Source of the DNA: Planctomycetaceae bacterium
GTDB taxonomy: Bacteria > Planctomycetota > Planctomycetia > Pirellulales > Pirellulaceae
Direction: 5' to 3'
Length of the DNA: 55,132 nucleotides
Assembly (NCBI GenBank): GCA_002726245.1
Contig: PBSM01000148.1
Location: 1 to 55,132 of the forward strand
In this document: in pieces, positions 36,863 to 48,527 of the stretch
How positions within the stretch are numbered: position 1 is the stretch's first letter
Layout of the letters: each line of letters begins with the position of its first letter
The notes under the pieces: generated by a model
What the model was told of the DNA's origin: nothing
Database searches by the model: none
The model's input: the letters and a program-made list of their open reading frames with translations, nothing else
Program-made: the position numbers and the translations under genes

Positions 36863-38173
36863 TCATCGACCAAGTCGCTCGCGAATCAAGACCAATCGAG
36901 CGGCAAGCTCTTTCTCAAAACCGCGATCGACTGGGCGATAATACTCGCGCTCTACGCCGAGATAGTCTTGTGCGGCGACTCCATCTTCCGCGTTATGAGC
37001 GTACTCGTAACCCTCTCCGTGTCCCAGTTGCTTCGCGCCACCGTAGTGAGCATCGCGAAGGTGTCTGGGCACTGGAAGCAATCGTCCCTCCCGAACGTCT
37101 GCAATCGCCTCGCCGATCGCGACGGTCGCTGCATTCGATTTCGGAGCGCACGCCAGATAAGTGACACACTGAGACAACGTCAACTGACACTCGGGCAAGC
37201 CGACAAACTCGCAGGCCTGCATCGTAGAGACCGCCAGCGGCAGGGCGTGTGGATCCGCATTGCCAATATCTTCGCTGGCCAAGATCACCAGGCGGCGGCA
37301 AAGGAAGCGAACGTCTTCGCCCCCCTCAAGCATTCTCGCCAGCCAATACAACCCCGCGTCGGAGTCACTGCTGCGGATGCTCTTGATCAACGCGCTTGCC
37401 GCGTCGTAATGTTCATCACCCGTCGGATCGTACTCGATCGCTTTTCGCTGCACCGACTCAGCCGCCAACTCGCGCGTGAATTGTACGGACCGCTCGTCGC
37501 TCGAAAGCACGCCGATCTCAAGCGTCGAGAGTGCTCGCCGCGCATCGCCGTCGCAAACCTCGGCCAGATAGTCCATCGCGTTGTCCGTAATCTCGACATC
37601 GTACTTGCCGAGTCCGCGTGGCTTGTCGCTCAGCGCTCGCTTCAGCAGTGTCTTGACGTCGTCCGTCGAGATGGGTTGGAACTGAAAAATCTGGCTTCGG
37701 CTCACGAGCGCATTGACAACCGCGAAGAACGGGTTCGCCGTTGTCGCTCCAACCAATGTTACGATTCCGTTTTCGACGTCCGGCAACAGCGCGTCTTGTT
37801 GAGTCTTGTTAAACCGATGGATCTCATCGATGAACAGCAGCGTGCGCCGTCCGCCCGTCGCCGCCTCGTCGCGAGCGTCTTGTAACACCTCACGGAGATC
37901 TTTCACTCCGCTCGTTACTGCGCTCAACTGCCGGAACCGACTCTTCGTTTCACTCGCCAGTAACTGAGCCAGTGTTGTCTTACCCGTGCCCGGCGGCCCA
38001 TAAAAGATCACCGACCCAAGTCGATTCGCCTTCAGCAACCTCCGCAACAACTTCCCTTCACCAAGAAAATGCTGCTGTCCGACAAACTCATCCAGCGTCT
38101 TCGGCCGCATCCGCGCCGCCAACGGTTGGACTGCGCGAAGGTTCGCCGCTTCGGATTGTTCAAAGAGTGACAT
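36863..38173 (-). CDS. rarA: Replication-associated recombination protein A (AAA+ ATPase)
   Basis: A 436-residue RarA/MgsA/WRNIP1-type clamp-loader-like ATPase that acts at stalled replication forks. Walker A GPPGTGKT is at 59-66, Walker B TLLFIDEIHRF at 111-121, with sensor region GATTANPFF. The C-terminal tetramerisation domain is complete (HYDAASALIKSIRGSD-type segment, here IRSSDSDAGLYWLARMLEGG). It is divergent from the cytochrome gene at 38330. Confidence 0.95.
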   Translation of the reverse strand: MSLFEQSEAANLRAVQPLAARMRPKTLDEFVGQQHFLGEGKLLRRLLKANRLGSVIFYGPPGTGKTTLAQLLASETKSRFRQLSAVTSGVKDLREVLQDARDEAATGGRRTLLFIDEIHRFNKTQQDALLPDVENGIVTLVGATTANPFFAVVNALVSRSQIFQFQPISTDDVKTLLKRALSDKPRGLGKYDVEITDNAMDYLAEVCDGDARRALSTLEIGVLSSDERSVQFTRELAAESVQRKAIEYDPTGDEHYDAASALIKSIRSSDSDAGLYWLARMLEGGEDVRFLCRRLVILASEDIGNADPHALPLAVSTMQACEFVGLPECQLTLSQCVTYLACAPKSNAATVAIGEAIADVREGRLLPVPRHLRDAHYGGAKQLGHGEGYEYAHNAEDGVAAQDYLGVEREYYRPVDRGFEKELAARLVLIRERLGR

Positions 38174-38329
38174 GCCTGCCAGTATAGCGAAGTCTCACGA
38201 ACATATTCGGCCAGCCTTGGATTGGAGCAGCCACGCTCGATCTTTAACGCGCCGCTGTCGTTCGGCTACAATCAAAGTTCCCGCCCGTCGGCCTTCGTTG
38301 CCTCGATAGTCTCACCTGTGGAGCAAACT

Positions 38330-41164
<2,835 letters not shown>

Positions 41165-41477
41165 TTGGACAGCGCCACTTTGAGGCTTGATAGCATGCAC
41201 AAGTTCGTGTGAGTACATTGTTTAACCGCAAGCCGGGACAAGGCGAGCGATACGACGATCAGCGTGCGGGGAATGTTGGAGTGCATGACGTGCGTGGCCG
41301 TCTCGTTTGGAGCCTTTCGGTTTGGAGCAGACTTTGGAATCTCATTGCTCCAAGCCGCTGGCGGATTCATTCCAGCCCAGTTACCAGGCATCGAGAACTT
41401 TCTCGGGCAAACTGTACCACTACGAAGTCGTGATGTCACTCGCGTTGCCCCCTCGACTTCGCTAAAATAGCTGAACT
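41165..41477. other. Intergenic stretch with a solo family B half-arm
   Basis: The 313 bases between the DUF1553 and DUF1501 genes hold one half-arm, GTTTAACCGCAAGCCGG, at 41220-41236, with no inverted partner. Both strands have open frames (for example 41264-41470 plus and 41161-41439 minus), but neither has a recognisable product. I see no convincing gene or terminator. Confidence 0.5.
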
Positions 41478-42908
41478 ATGAACACGACACCGTTACTCCC
41501 TACACGACGGCAAGCACTCCAGTCCATCGGCTGTGGGTTTGGCTATCTTGCGGCGGGAGCGATGGCGCGGCGAGAGGCGGAGGCGGCAGTCGCGAATCCG
41601 CTGTTGCCGAAGACGCCGCATGTCGTGCCGCGTGCCAAACGAGTCATCTTCCTGTTTATGCAGGGCGGACCTAGTCACGTCGATATGTTCGATTACAAGC
41701 CGCTCCTGGCGAAGGACAACGGCAAGCTGCGGAGATTTGACGATGCCCGGGTGCTCGCCAACACCAAAGAGATCAAGGAGCATCGGGTCTTCAAATCGCG
41801 GTGGCGGTTCCGCCAGTATGGCGATTGCGGTCAGCATGTCAGCGAGTTGTTCCCGCACATCGCTCAACACGTGGACGATCTGTGCTTCCTCAAGGGTATG
41901 CACACCGAAGGCGTTGCTCACGGTCCATCGACCTTGTTCATGCACACTGGCTCGATCAACTTGGTTTGGCCTTCCGTGGGATCCTGGTTGTTGTATGGTC
42001 TGGGCTCCGAGAATGAAAACCTGCCGGGCTTCGTCACGATCCAGCCGTCGATGGGCAACGGTGGCCCGCGGAACTACAGCAATGCTTTTCTGCCGGCGGT
42101 CTATCAAGGCACGCCCGTTGGGCGAGCTGGAGTCTCGGCGGAAGTCGCTAAGATCCAGAATCTGTCAAACGAGCTGCTCTCGGTTGGCGAGCAACAGGAG
42201 CAGTTCGAGTTGCTGCGAGCCCTCAACGCCGAGCAACTCAGCCGGCGGCCCGGCGATCAGGAATTGGAAGCGGTCATCAATTCGTATGAGCTTGCTTGGC
42301 GGATGCAGAAGCACGCGCCGGACGTGCTGGATCTCTCGAACGAACCCGAGCACATCCGTAAGATGTACGGCATCGGCGAGAAGGGCACTGACGATTACGG
42401 CCGTGAATGCTTGATGGCGCGGCGGCTTGCGGAGTCCGGTGTTCGTTACATCCAAGTCAACTATGGCGACAATACGAACAACCCTCGCTGGGACCAGCAC
42501 TCCAACATCCAGGAACACGCCACGCACGCTTTCAACACGGATAAGCCTGTCGCTGGCTTGCTCTCCGATTTGAAACAGCGCGGGTTGCTCGAGGATACGC
42601 TGATCTGGTGGGGCGGCGAATTTGGTCGGACTCCGTACGCCCAAAACAACGGCACAGGACGCGACCACAACCCGGACGGCTTCACTGTCTTCCTGGCTGG
42701 CGGTGGCGTGAAACCTGGCTTTAGCTATGGAGCCACGGACGAGTATGGTCATCACGCCGTCGAACGCAAAGTCCATATGCACGATCTTCATGCCACGCTC
42801 CTGCATCTCCTCGGCTTGGATCACGAACGGCTAACCTATCGGTACGCTGGCCGGGGTTTCCGATTAACCGACATCCATGGCCGCGTCGTTCGCGACATAT
42901 TCGCGTGA
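41478..42908 (+). CDS. DUF1501 family protein
   Basis: A 476-residue exported protein whose leader has a twin-arginine-like RRQALQSIGCGFGYLAAGAM (residues 10-29). The DUF1501 core follows: VIFLFMQGGPSHVDMFDYKP, FMHTGS, WWGGEFGRTPYAQ and GRDHNPDGFT. It is the downstream partner of the PSD1/DUF1549/DUF1553 gene. The fold is sulfatase/alkaline-phosphatase-like; the reaction is not established. It is similar in design to the DUF1501 at 52974-54395 and more distant from that at 21440-22744. Confidence 0.88.
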   Translation: MNTTPLLPTRRQALQSIGCGFGYLAAGAMARREAEAAVANPLLPKTPHVVPRAKRVIFLFMQGGPSHVDMFDYKPLLAKDNGKLRRFDDARVLANTKEIKEHRVFKSRWRFRQYGDCGQHVSELFPHIAQHVDDLCFLKGMHTEGVAHGPSTLFMHTGSINLVWPSVGSWLLYGLGSENENLPGFVTIQPSMGNGGPRNYSNAFLPAVYQGTPVGRAGVSAEVAKIQNLSNELLSVGEQQEQFELLRALNAEQLSRRPGDQELEAVINSYELAWRMQKHAPDVLDLSNEPEHIRKMYGIGEKGTDDYGRECLMARRLAESGVRYIQVNYGDNTNNPRWDQHSNIQEHATHAFNTDKPVAGLLSDLKQRGLLEDTLIWWGGEFGRTPYAQNNGTGRDHNPDGFTVFLAGGGVKPGFSYGATDEYGHHAVERKVHMHDLHATLLHLLGLDHERLTYRYAGRGFRLTDIHGRVVRDIFA

Positions 42909-42955
42909 GCGAGCCTGGGGGCTCAGCCTTTGCCATTACCGACATCCGTCGCCTC

Positions 42956-43153
42956 CTCCGACCCCGTGTCGGTGGGGCAACGATTGGAAAGCTACCAGGA
43001 GTCAGTCAAGCGAGAAACGGCTCCCCGCCGACCCCACGTCGGTGGAAGCAATGTCGAATCATGACGTCCACCGACACGGGGTCGGAGGGGCCTGCGTCCG
43101 TGGTGCTTTGAATGTAGCCTTCAATCATGCTTCCACCGACGCGGGGTCGGTGG
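42956..43153. repeat. Four nested inverted copies of a CCACCGACCCCGTGTCGGTGG-type unit (family E)
   Basis: Copies at 42956-42977 and 43025-43046 are in one orientation; copies at 43068-43090 and 43133-43153 are inverted. Each unit is itself partly palindromic (CCGAC...GTCGG). Together they make outer and inner inverted pairs that fill the 391-base gap between the DUF1501 and ceramidase-like genes. The rest of that gap, 43154-43299, shows no gene. Confidence 0.8.
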
Positions 43154-43299
43154 TGAAATGTGGTCGGCGGCACTGCGTCCGGGGCTGGGTTTTGAGATCA
43201 AGCGGTAACGTGTCTTATCCGCGCCACGTGCTGGTGATCCAACCGTGAACCGCATAAACTGAGAGCCTGCTTCTGTACTCCGAAGGAAGGCTCATACCA

Positions 43300-44616
43300 A
43301 TGCAAAAACCGTCTTGCGTAGTTGTGCTCACGGGCACGCTTCTAGCGTCTCTGTTCCTGTCCGACGCCCATTCAGCCGAAAGGGTAGCAACGTGGAAGGC
43401 CGGTGTCGCGACCGTTGTCATCACTCCCGACGAACCGATGTGGATGGCTGGGTATGCCGGGCGTGATAAGCCATCGGAAGGGAAGGTTCATGATCTCTTT
43501 GCCAAGGCGCTCGCCGTCGAGGATCCAGCAGGTACGCGACTCGTTATTGTCACCACGGATCTGATCGGCATCCCGCGTCCGTTACGTGATTGGTTACAAC
43601 AAGAAGCCGCAACGCGCTACGAACTGCCGCCCGAGGGCCTGTTGCTAAACGCCTCGCACACGCATTGTGGGCCCGAACTGCGAGCGAGTAAGGCATCGTT
43701 ATACGGTCTCGCCCCGGAACGTGTTTCACAAGGCCAAGCCTATCTCGAAGCTCTCCAAAGTAAGTTGTTAGCGTTGGTAGGATCGGCGATCGAGAATCTC
43801 GCGCTGGCCAAGTTGAGCTACACGCACGGCCGCGCTGGCTTTGCTATGAATCGTCGCCGGCCAACGGAGACCGAACCGCGAAACGCGCCGTATCCTGACG
43901 GTCCCGTCGATCACGATGTTCCCGTGTTGCGAGTCGAGAACGCGGACGGTGAACTTAAGGCGATTGTCTTCGGATACGCGTGCCATAACACGACGCTCGG
44001 CTTCTACCAGTTCTGCGGCGACTATGCCGGATTCGCGCAGCAATACTTGGAAGACGCTCACGAAAACGTGACAGCCATGTTTGTCACCGGTTGCGGCGCC
44101 GATCAGAATCCGCAGCCTCGCCGCACGCTGGATCTAGCCCAACAGCATGGCCGAGCGCTGGCGAATGGCGTCGAAGCGGCGATGCTCGGACCGAGTAAGC
44201 CAATCGACGAACGTTTGCAGGTCGCGATTGCGGAAACGTCACTACAGTTCGCTGATCCTCCCAGCCGCAGCGAACTCGAGAGCCAAGCCAAATCGAAGAA
44301 CAAGTACGAACGCCGCCGAGCCGTCGTGTTGCTGCAACAGCTCGACGAAACGAGCAAGATCGATACGAGCTACTCCTACCTGTTACAGACCGCGAACTTT
44401 GGCGATGACTTGCTAATGATTGCTATGGCTGGTGAGGTTGTTGTTGACTATGTCTTTGCGATTCAAGCTGGAGTTTCGAGGGGCACCAGTTTGGGTGGCT
44501 GGTTACAGCAACGACGTTTTCGGGTATGTTCCCTCGCTGCGAGTCTTGCAAGAAGGCGGATACGAAAGAGGCGGTGCGATGCGTTACACAACGTTGCCCG
44601 GCCCGTTCGCACCTGA
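43300..44616 (+). CDS. Exported neutral/alkaline ceramidase-like protein, frameshifted near the C-terminus
   Basis: The called frame gives 438 residues with a signal peptide (VVVLTGTLLASLFLSDAHSA). The fold is that of the neutral/alkaline non-lysosomal ceramidase N-terminal domain: AGVATVVITPDEPMWMAGYA, LNASHTHCGP at 116-125 (probable zinc ligands) and GYACHNTTL. After residue 385 the frame goes wrong. Removing one base near 44453-44459 joins GEVVVDYVF to RFKLEFRGAPVWVAGYSNDV and continues to a stop at 44684-44686 in the other frame. Planctomycetes have many such proteins and the true substrate is not known. Recent mutation and sequence error are both possible. Confidence 0.8.
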   Translation: MQKPSCVVVLTGTLLASLFLSDAHSAERVATWKAGVATVVITPDEPMWMAGYAGRDKPSEGKVHDLFAKALAVEDPAGTRLVIVTTDLIGIPRPLRDWLQQEAATRYELPPEGLLLNASHTHCGPELRASKASLYGLAPERVSQGQAYLEALQSKLLALVGSAIENLALAKLSYTHGRAGFAMNRRRPTETEPRNAPYPDGPVDHDVPVLRVENADGELKAIVFGYACHNTTLGFYQFCGDYAGFAQQYLEDAHENVTAMFVTGCGADQNPQPRRTLDLAQQHGRALANGVEAAMLGPSKPIDERLQVAIAETSLQFADPPSRSELESQAKSKNKYERRRAVVLLQQLDETSKIDTSYSYLLQTANFGDDLLMIAMAGEVVVDYVFAIQAGVSRGTSLGGWLQQRRFRVCSLAASLARRRIRKRRCDALHNVARPVRT

Positions 44617-44740
44617 TGTTGAACAACGAATCGTGGCAGGTGTTCGCTCGTTGGTAAAGCAAGTACAACAGCCTGCCGGACAGTAACTGCTCGCCGCCGG
44701 ACCTCGTCAGTCACGCGCTTCGAAACCTTGCAGTCAATCG

Positions 44741-45895
44741 ATGAATCAGATGCGTCATTCATTCCGCACACCCGGCCAGCAGCTACGGAGCAGTGCTCTG
44801 CGATATCGCTCTCGCCTAGCTGACATCGGGGCATCCCTTCGACGGCATCCCGCTTACCAGCCCGATGCGGTTAAGGGGAACGGCGAATTCGCAACCGACT
44901 CCGGCCAAGACTCGCGCGTGCATAGGATCGAGGCTGTCTTGTTCCTGGCTCGCGAGCCACTTTCGAGTCGTAAACTCAGTCAGTTCGCCAATTTGGAGGA
45001 CGCGACTGAAGCTCGGACACTGGTTCGTCGATTGAATGAATTGTATGACGACGCCGGACGCGCGTTCCGGGTGGAAGCAGTGGCTGGAGGCTATCAACTG
45101 CTAACGCGGCCCCGCTTCTCACGTTGGCTCAGACGCCTAAGAAATGTGCCCAATGAAGTTCGCCTCTCGGGGCCAGCTTTGGAAACGCTGGCCGTGGTTG
45201 CCTATCGTCAGCCGACGGAGCGAGCGACGGTTGAGGCAATTCGAGGCGTCGCTTGCGGCGAAATCCTCCGCCAGTTGATGGACCGGGATTTGGTTAGGAT
45301 TTCTGGAAGAAGTGAGGAACTCGGGCGGCCCTACCTCTATGCGACGACGAAGCGATTCTTACAATTATTCGGTCTGAAAAGCCTTGATGAGCTTCCACGC
45401 GTCGCGGAGTTGCAGACGGTTCTCCAAGACAAGGGGCAAGGCGCACTTGCTGGTATCAACGAGGAGGAAACCAACGTGGCTGTTACCACCGTTGCCGAAA
45501 GGTCTTCAGAAGAACAAGCTGAAGAGCTAGTCGTGCAACCCAAGACCGATGCGCCGCAAAACGCCCTCGATGACGACATCGAGGATGGCGACGACGACGA
45601 CTTCGACGACGATGACGACGAAGCCGAAGATGATGACGATGATGATGATTGGGAAGAAGTCGATGGCGACGACGGTGAAGATGACGAAGAAGATGACGAA
45701 GAAGATGACGAAGAAGATGACGACGTCGATAGCGAGTGGGAAGAAGTCGATGGCGATGAAGAAGAAGATGATGATGACGACGAGGAGTGGGACGACGAGG
45801 ACGACGAGGATTTGGGTTGGGGCGACGACGAAGATGATGACGTAGCTGATGATGACGCGGCTGATGACGACGCGGACGATGACGAGTTCGAGTAG
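44741..45895 (+). CDS. scpB: Segregation and condensation protein B with long acidic tail
   Basis: A 384-residue protein whose core (about 60-235) is ScpB: IEAVLFLAREPLSSRKLSQF, LVRRLNELYDDAGRAFRVEA, YRQPTERATVEAIRG and the second winged helix ending in FGLKSLDELP. ScpB bridges SMC in the chromosome-condensing complex. Two features are unusual: about 60 extra residues before the core, and a tail of some 115 residues made almost entirely of Asp and Glu with two related WEEVDGD motifs. No scpA or smc is visible in the window. The start at 44741 is uncertain because no strong ribosome site is seen. Confidence 0.88.
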   Translation: MNQMRHSFRTPGQQLRSSALRYRSRLADIGASLRRHPAYQPDAVKGNGEFATDSGQDSRVHRIEAVLFLAREPLSSRKLSQFANLEDATEARTLVRRLNELYDDAGRAFRVEAVAGGYQLLTRPRFSRWLRRLRNVPNEVRLSGPALETLAVVAYRQPTERATVEAIRGVACGEILRQLMDRDLVRISGRSEELGRPYLYATTKRFLQLFGLKSLDELPRVAELQTVLQDKGQGALAGINEEETNVAVTTVAERSSEEQAEELVVQPKTDAPQNALDDDIEDGDDDDFDDDDDEAEDDDDDDDWEEVDGDDGEDDEEDDEEDDEEDDDVDSEWEEVDGDEEEDDDDDEEWDDEDDEDLGWGDDEDDDVADDDAADDDADDDEFE

Positions 45896-45944
45896 AAACG
45901 CGACGTTGTTGTTTGATGTCCGACTACTTGAAGCTATCTAAAGC

Positions 45945-45971
45945 GCCGTCCAAATGGACGGCCTTTCTTTT
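45945..45971 (+). terminator. Intrinsic terminator after scpB
   Basis: A seven-base stem, GCCGTCC / GGACGGC, with an AAAT loop is followed directly by CTTTCTTTT. It lies 50 bases after the scpB stop and before the ABC importer genes. Confidence 0.85.
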
Positions 45972-46023
45972 GCGCGATGCTCTTCAAGAGCAACGAACGC
46001 CGAGTTGAAACAGTTCGCTTAAC

Positions 46024-47541
46024 GTGACGAATCGACTGGTCCAAATCCGCGATCTTCACAAATCCTTCGCGGGAGTTCACGCGCTGCGGGATGTGTCGTT
46101 CGACATCCGCCGGGGCGAAGTCCAGGCACTATGCGGCGAGAACGGTGCTGGCAAATCGACTCTGATCAAGATCCTTAGCGGCGTGCTTGAGCCGGACGAA
46201 GGCGAGATTCTGTTCGAGGATCGCGTTGTTGAGTTCCATAACGTTCACGCGGCCGAAGCAACCGGCGTCGCTGCGCTCCATCAGGAAGCAACGACGTTTC
46301 CGGACCTCAACGCCGTTGATAACATGTTCGTCGGTCGCGAGATCACGCGAGCCGGTGGCCTGCTGCTGGATCGCGCCGAGATGCGCCGCAAGACCCTCGA
46401 AGCGTTGGAGCGTCTCGGCGAAACGATCAACGTTGCGGTACCACTCCGCGAACTTCCTCTGGCGCAACGCCAGATGGTTGGGATCGCGCGAGCTGTCTCG
46501 TGCGATTGCCGTTTGCTCATCATGGATGAACCGACGGCCTCTCTGTCCGCTCGCGAGACAACGATCCTGCTGACGCTCGTTCGCCAGCTCCGCGATCAAG
46601 GCGTCAGCATTCTCTACGTCAGTCACCGCTTGGAGGAAGTCTTTGAGACCGCCGATCGTGTAACCGTTCTGCGCGATGGTGAACACGTTACGACGCAAGA
46701 TGTGAATACGCTTGACAAGGAAGAGTTGATTCGGCTGATGGTGGGGCGAGACGTCAAACAGCCTACACGGCGCGAGACGGGCTCCTCCGCGTCCGACGAT
46801 CCAGTGATCGAGGTTCAGGAACTGACGTGCCGCGGCCGTTTCGAGAGGATCACGTTCACGGTTGGCCGCGGCGAAGTCGTTGGCTTGGCAGGTCTTGTGG
46901 GTGCCGGACGATCCGAAGTCGCCCGCGCCATCTTTGGCATCGACCATTACGATTCCGGACACGTTTCCATCCATGGCCAAACGATTCCTCCCGGCTCCAC
47001 CTCCGCGGCGATCAAAGCTGGTCTAGGACTCGTGCCTGAAGATCGTCAGCATGAAGGTTTAGTGTTGCCAATGTCGGTGCGCGACAACGTATCGCTCGCT
47101 TCTCTGCAGGCGTTGACTCGCGCCTCGCTTATTGACACTCGCCAGGAGCGGGCTCTCGTCGATGCGCAGATCGAGCAGCTTGACGTGAGGACTTCGTTGA
47201 TCCATGCTTCCGCGGCGACTTTGTCGGGCGGTAATCAACAGAAGCTTGTTATTGGGAAATGGCTGGCCTGCGACCCGAAGGCTTTGATCCTCGATGAGCC
47301 AACTCGCGGAGTGGACGTGGGAGCGAAGGCTCAAGTTCACGGGTTGATCCGGCGATTGGTCGAGAGGGGCCTGGCCACACTGTTGATCTCTTCGGACTTG
47401 CCCGAACTGTTGGCGCTCAGCGACCGCATCTTCGTGCTGTGCGAAGGGCGAATTGCCGGAGAGTTAGACGGAGCAACTGCGACGCAAGCACAGATCCTTG
47501 AACTCGCCTTGCCGGATCGGCGTGTACCTGCAGTGACATGA
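46024..47541 (+). CDS. Sugar-type ABC importer ATPase with two ABC domains
   Basis: A 505-residue ATPase of the RbsA/MglA/XylG/RhaT group. The first domain has Walker A GENGAGKST at 38-46 but an unusual signature ELPLAQRQM. The second has a degenerate P-loop (GLVGAGRSE) and a normal signature LSGGNQQK with LILDEPTRGVDVGAK. This pairing of one competent and one degenerate site is normal for the family. It starts at GTG 46024. The two permease genes follow with four-base overlaps, so the three form an operon. The substrate is probably a monosaccharide or autoinducer-2-like sugar, but this is inferred from family only. Confidence 0.92.
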   Translation: MTNRLVQIRDLHKSFAGVHALRDVSFDIRRGEVQALCGENGAGKSTLIKILSGVLEPDEGEILFEDRVVEFHNVHAAEATGVAALHQEATTFPDLNAVDNMFVGREITRAGGLLLDRAEMRRKTLEALERLGETINVAVPLRELPLAQRQMVGIARAVSCDCRLLIMDEPTASLSARETTILLTLVRQLRDQGVSILYVSHRLEEVFETADRVTVLRDGEHVTTQDVNTLDKEELIRLMVGRDVKQPTRRETGSSASDDPVIEVQELTCRGRFERITFTVGRGEVVGLAGLVGAGRSEVARAIFGIDHYDSGHVSIHGQTIPPGSTSAAIKAGLGLVPEDRQHEGLVLPMSVRDNVSLASLQALTRASLIDTRQERALVDAQIEQLDVRTSLIHASAATLSGGNQQKLVIGKWLACDPKALILDEPTRGVDVGAKAQVHGLIRRLVERGLATLLISSDLPELLALSDRIFVLCEGRIAGELDGATATQAQILELALPDRRVPAVT

Positions 47542-48527
47542 ACCGTCATCTGAACAACTTGATGATGCTACTCCGACAACGTGAGTTTTGTCTTCTTACG
47601 TTAGTTGGTGCTACCGTCGCGTTCGCCACCGCCTTCGACTCGGCCTTCCTTGCGTTCGGGAATCTCCGCGACATCCTTGTCCGTTGTGCACCGACGGCCA
47701 TCGTCGCCTGTGGCGTCATGCTTGTCGTTGTGACAGGCGAGATCGACATCTCGGTCGGATCGCTGATGGCGCTACTGGCTGCGATCCTCGGCGTGACGAT
47801 CTCTACGAACGAATGGGCTTGGCCGACCTGGGCCGGGCTTCTGATTGTCTTGACGTTTGGCACCGCGGTCGGCCTGCTCACGGGAGCACTTGTCACGTTC
47901 GGAAGAGTGCCTTCGATCATTGTTACGTTGGGGTTGCTCACCGCCCTCCGCGGCATTTCAACGTTGATTATGGGTGGCGAGAACATCGATCGCCTGCCGC
48001 CAGGCCTCGAATCGCTGTCGAAGGTTGGCATCCTCGGTGTTCCAATCTCGATTTGGGCAGCGGCTGTCACGGTTGCATTAACGGCAGCGATCATCTCCTG
48101 GACGCCTCTGGGACGGCGACTGTACGCACTGGGCAGCAGCTTACACTCAGCGCGATTCGCCGGGCTCAGCGAACATCGACTGAAGCTCTTTGTTTTTGCT
48201 TACACCGGTTTCTTGACCGCGCTGGCCACGATCGTCGATGTGCCTCGCCTGCCAAAGATCGAGGCTGGGATCGGAGTAGGCTTCGAGTTGCTGGTCGTCA
48301 CCTGTGTTGTCGTCGGTGGGGTGTCGATTGCCGGTGGGCGAGGCAGGCTTGCCGGAGTCCTTCTCGCGGTGGTCTTAATGACGATGATTCGCCCAGTTTT
48401 GACGTTCATGGATATCGGCGAGGCGGGCGAGAAGTGGACGAAGGCGATCCAGGGCATGTTCATCCTGCTCGCAGTCTTGATTGACAGCATCGTCTCCCGC
48501 CAAACAAGACGAGGCACTCCGCCATGA
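47538..48527 (+). CDS. Sugar-type ABC importer permease (RbsC-like), first
   Basis: A 329-residue inner-membrane permease of the BPD_transp_2 family with about eight to ten hydrophobic helices. The EIDISVGSLMAL segment and the TPLGRRLYALGSS cytoplasmic loop are family hallmarks. ATG 47538 overlaps the ATPase stop as ATGA-type coupling, and the next permease overlaps its end in the same way. No sugar-binding protein gene is in the window. Confidence 0.92.
   Translation: MNRHLNNLMMLLRQREFCLLTLVGATVAFATAFDSAFLAFGNLRDILVRCAPTAIVACGVMLVVVTGEIDISVGSLMALLAAILGVTISTNEWAWPTWAGLLIVLTFGTAVGLLTGALVTFGRVPSIIVTLGLLTALRGISTLIMGGENIDRLPPGLESLSKVGILGVPISIWAAAVTVALTAAIISWTPLGRRLYALGSSLHSARFAGLSEHRLKLFVFAYTGFLTALATIVDVPRLPKIEAGIGVGFELLVVTCVVVGGVSIAGGRGRLAGVLLAVVLMTMIRPVLTFMDIGEAGEKWTKAIQGMFILLAVLIDSIVSRQTRRGTPP

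Noticed and set aside
38222..38329. Upstream TTG start for the PSD1/DUF1549/DUF1553 gene
   Set aside because: It would place 36 unrelated residues before a good signal peptide that begins at GTG 38330.
42956..43153. Possible CRISPR array from four similar units
   Set aside because: Two units are inverted and the spacing is irregular, which does not fit an array; no cas genes are nearby.
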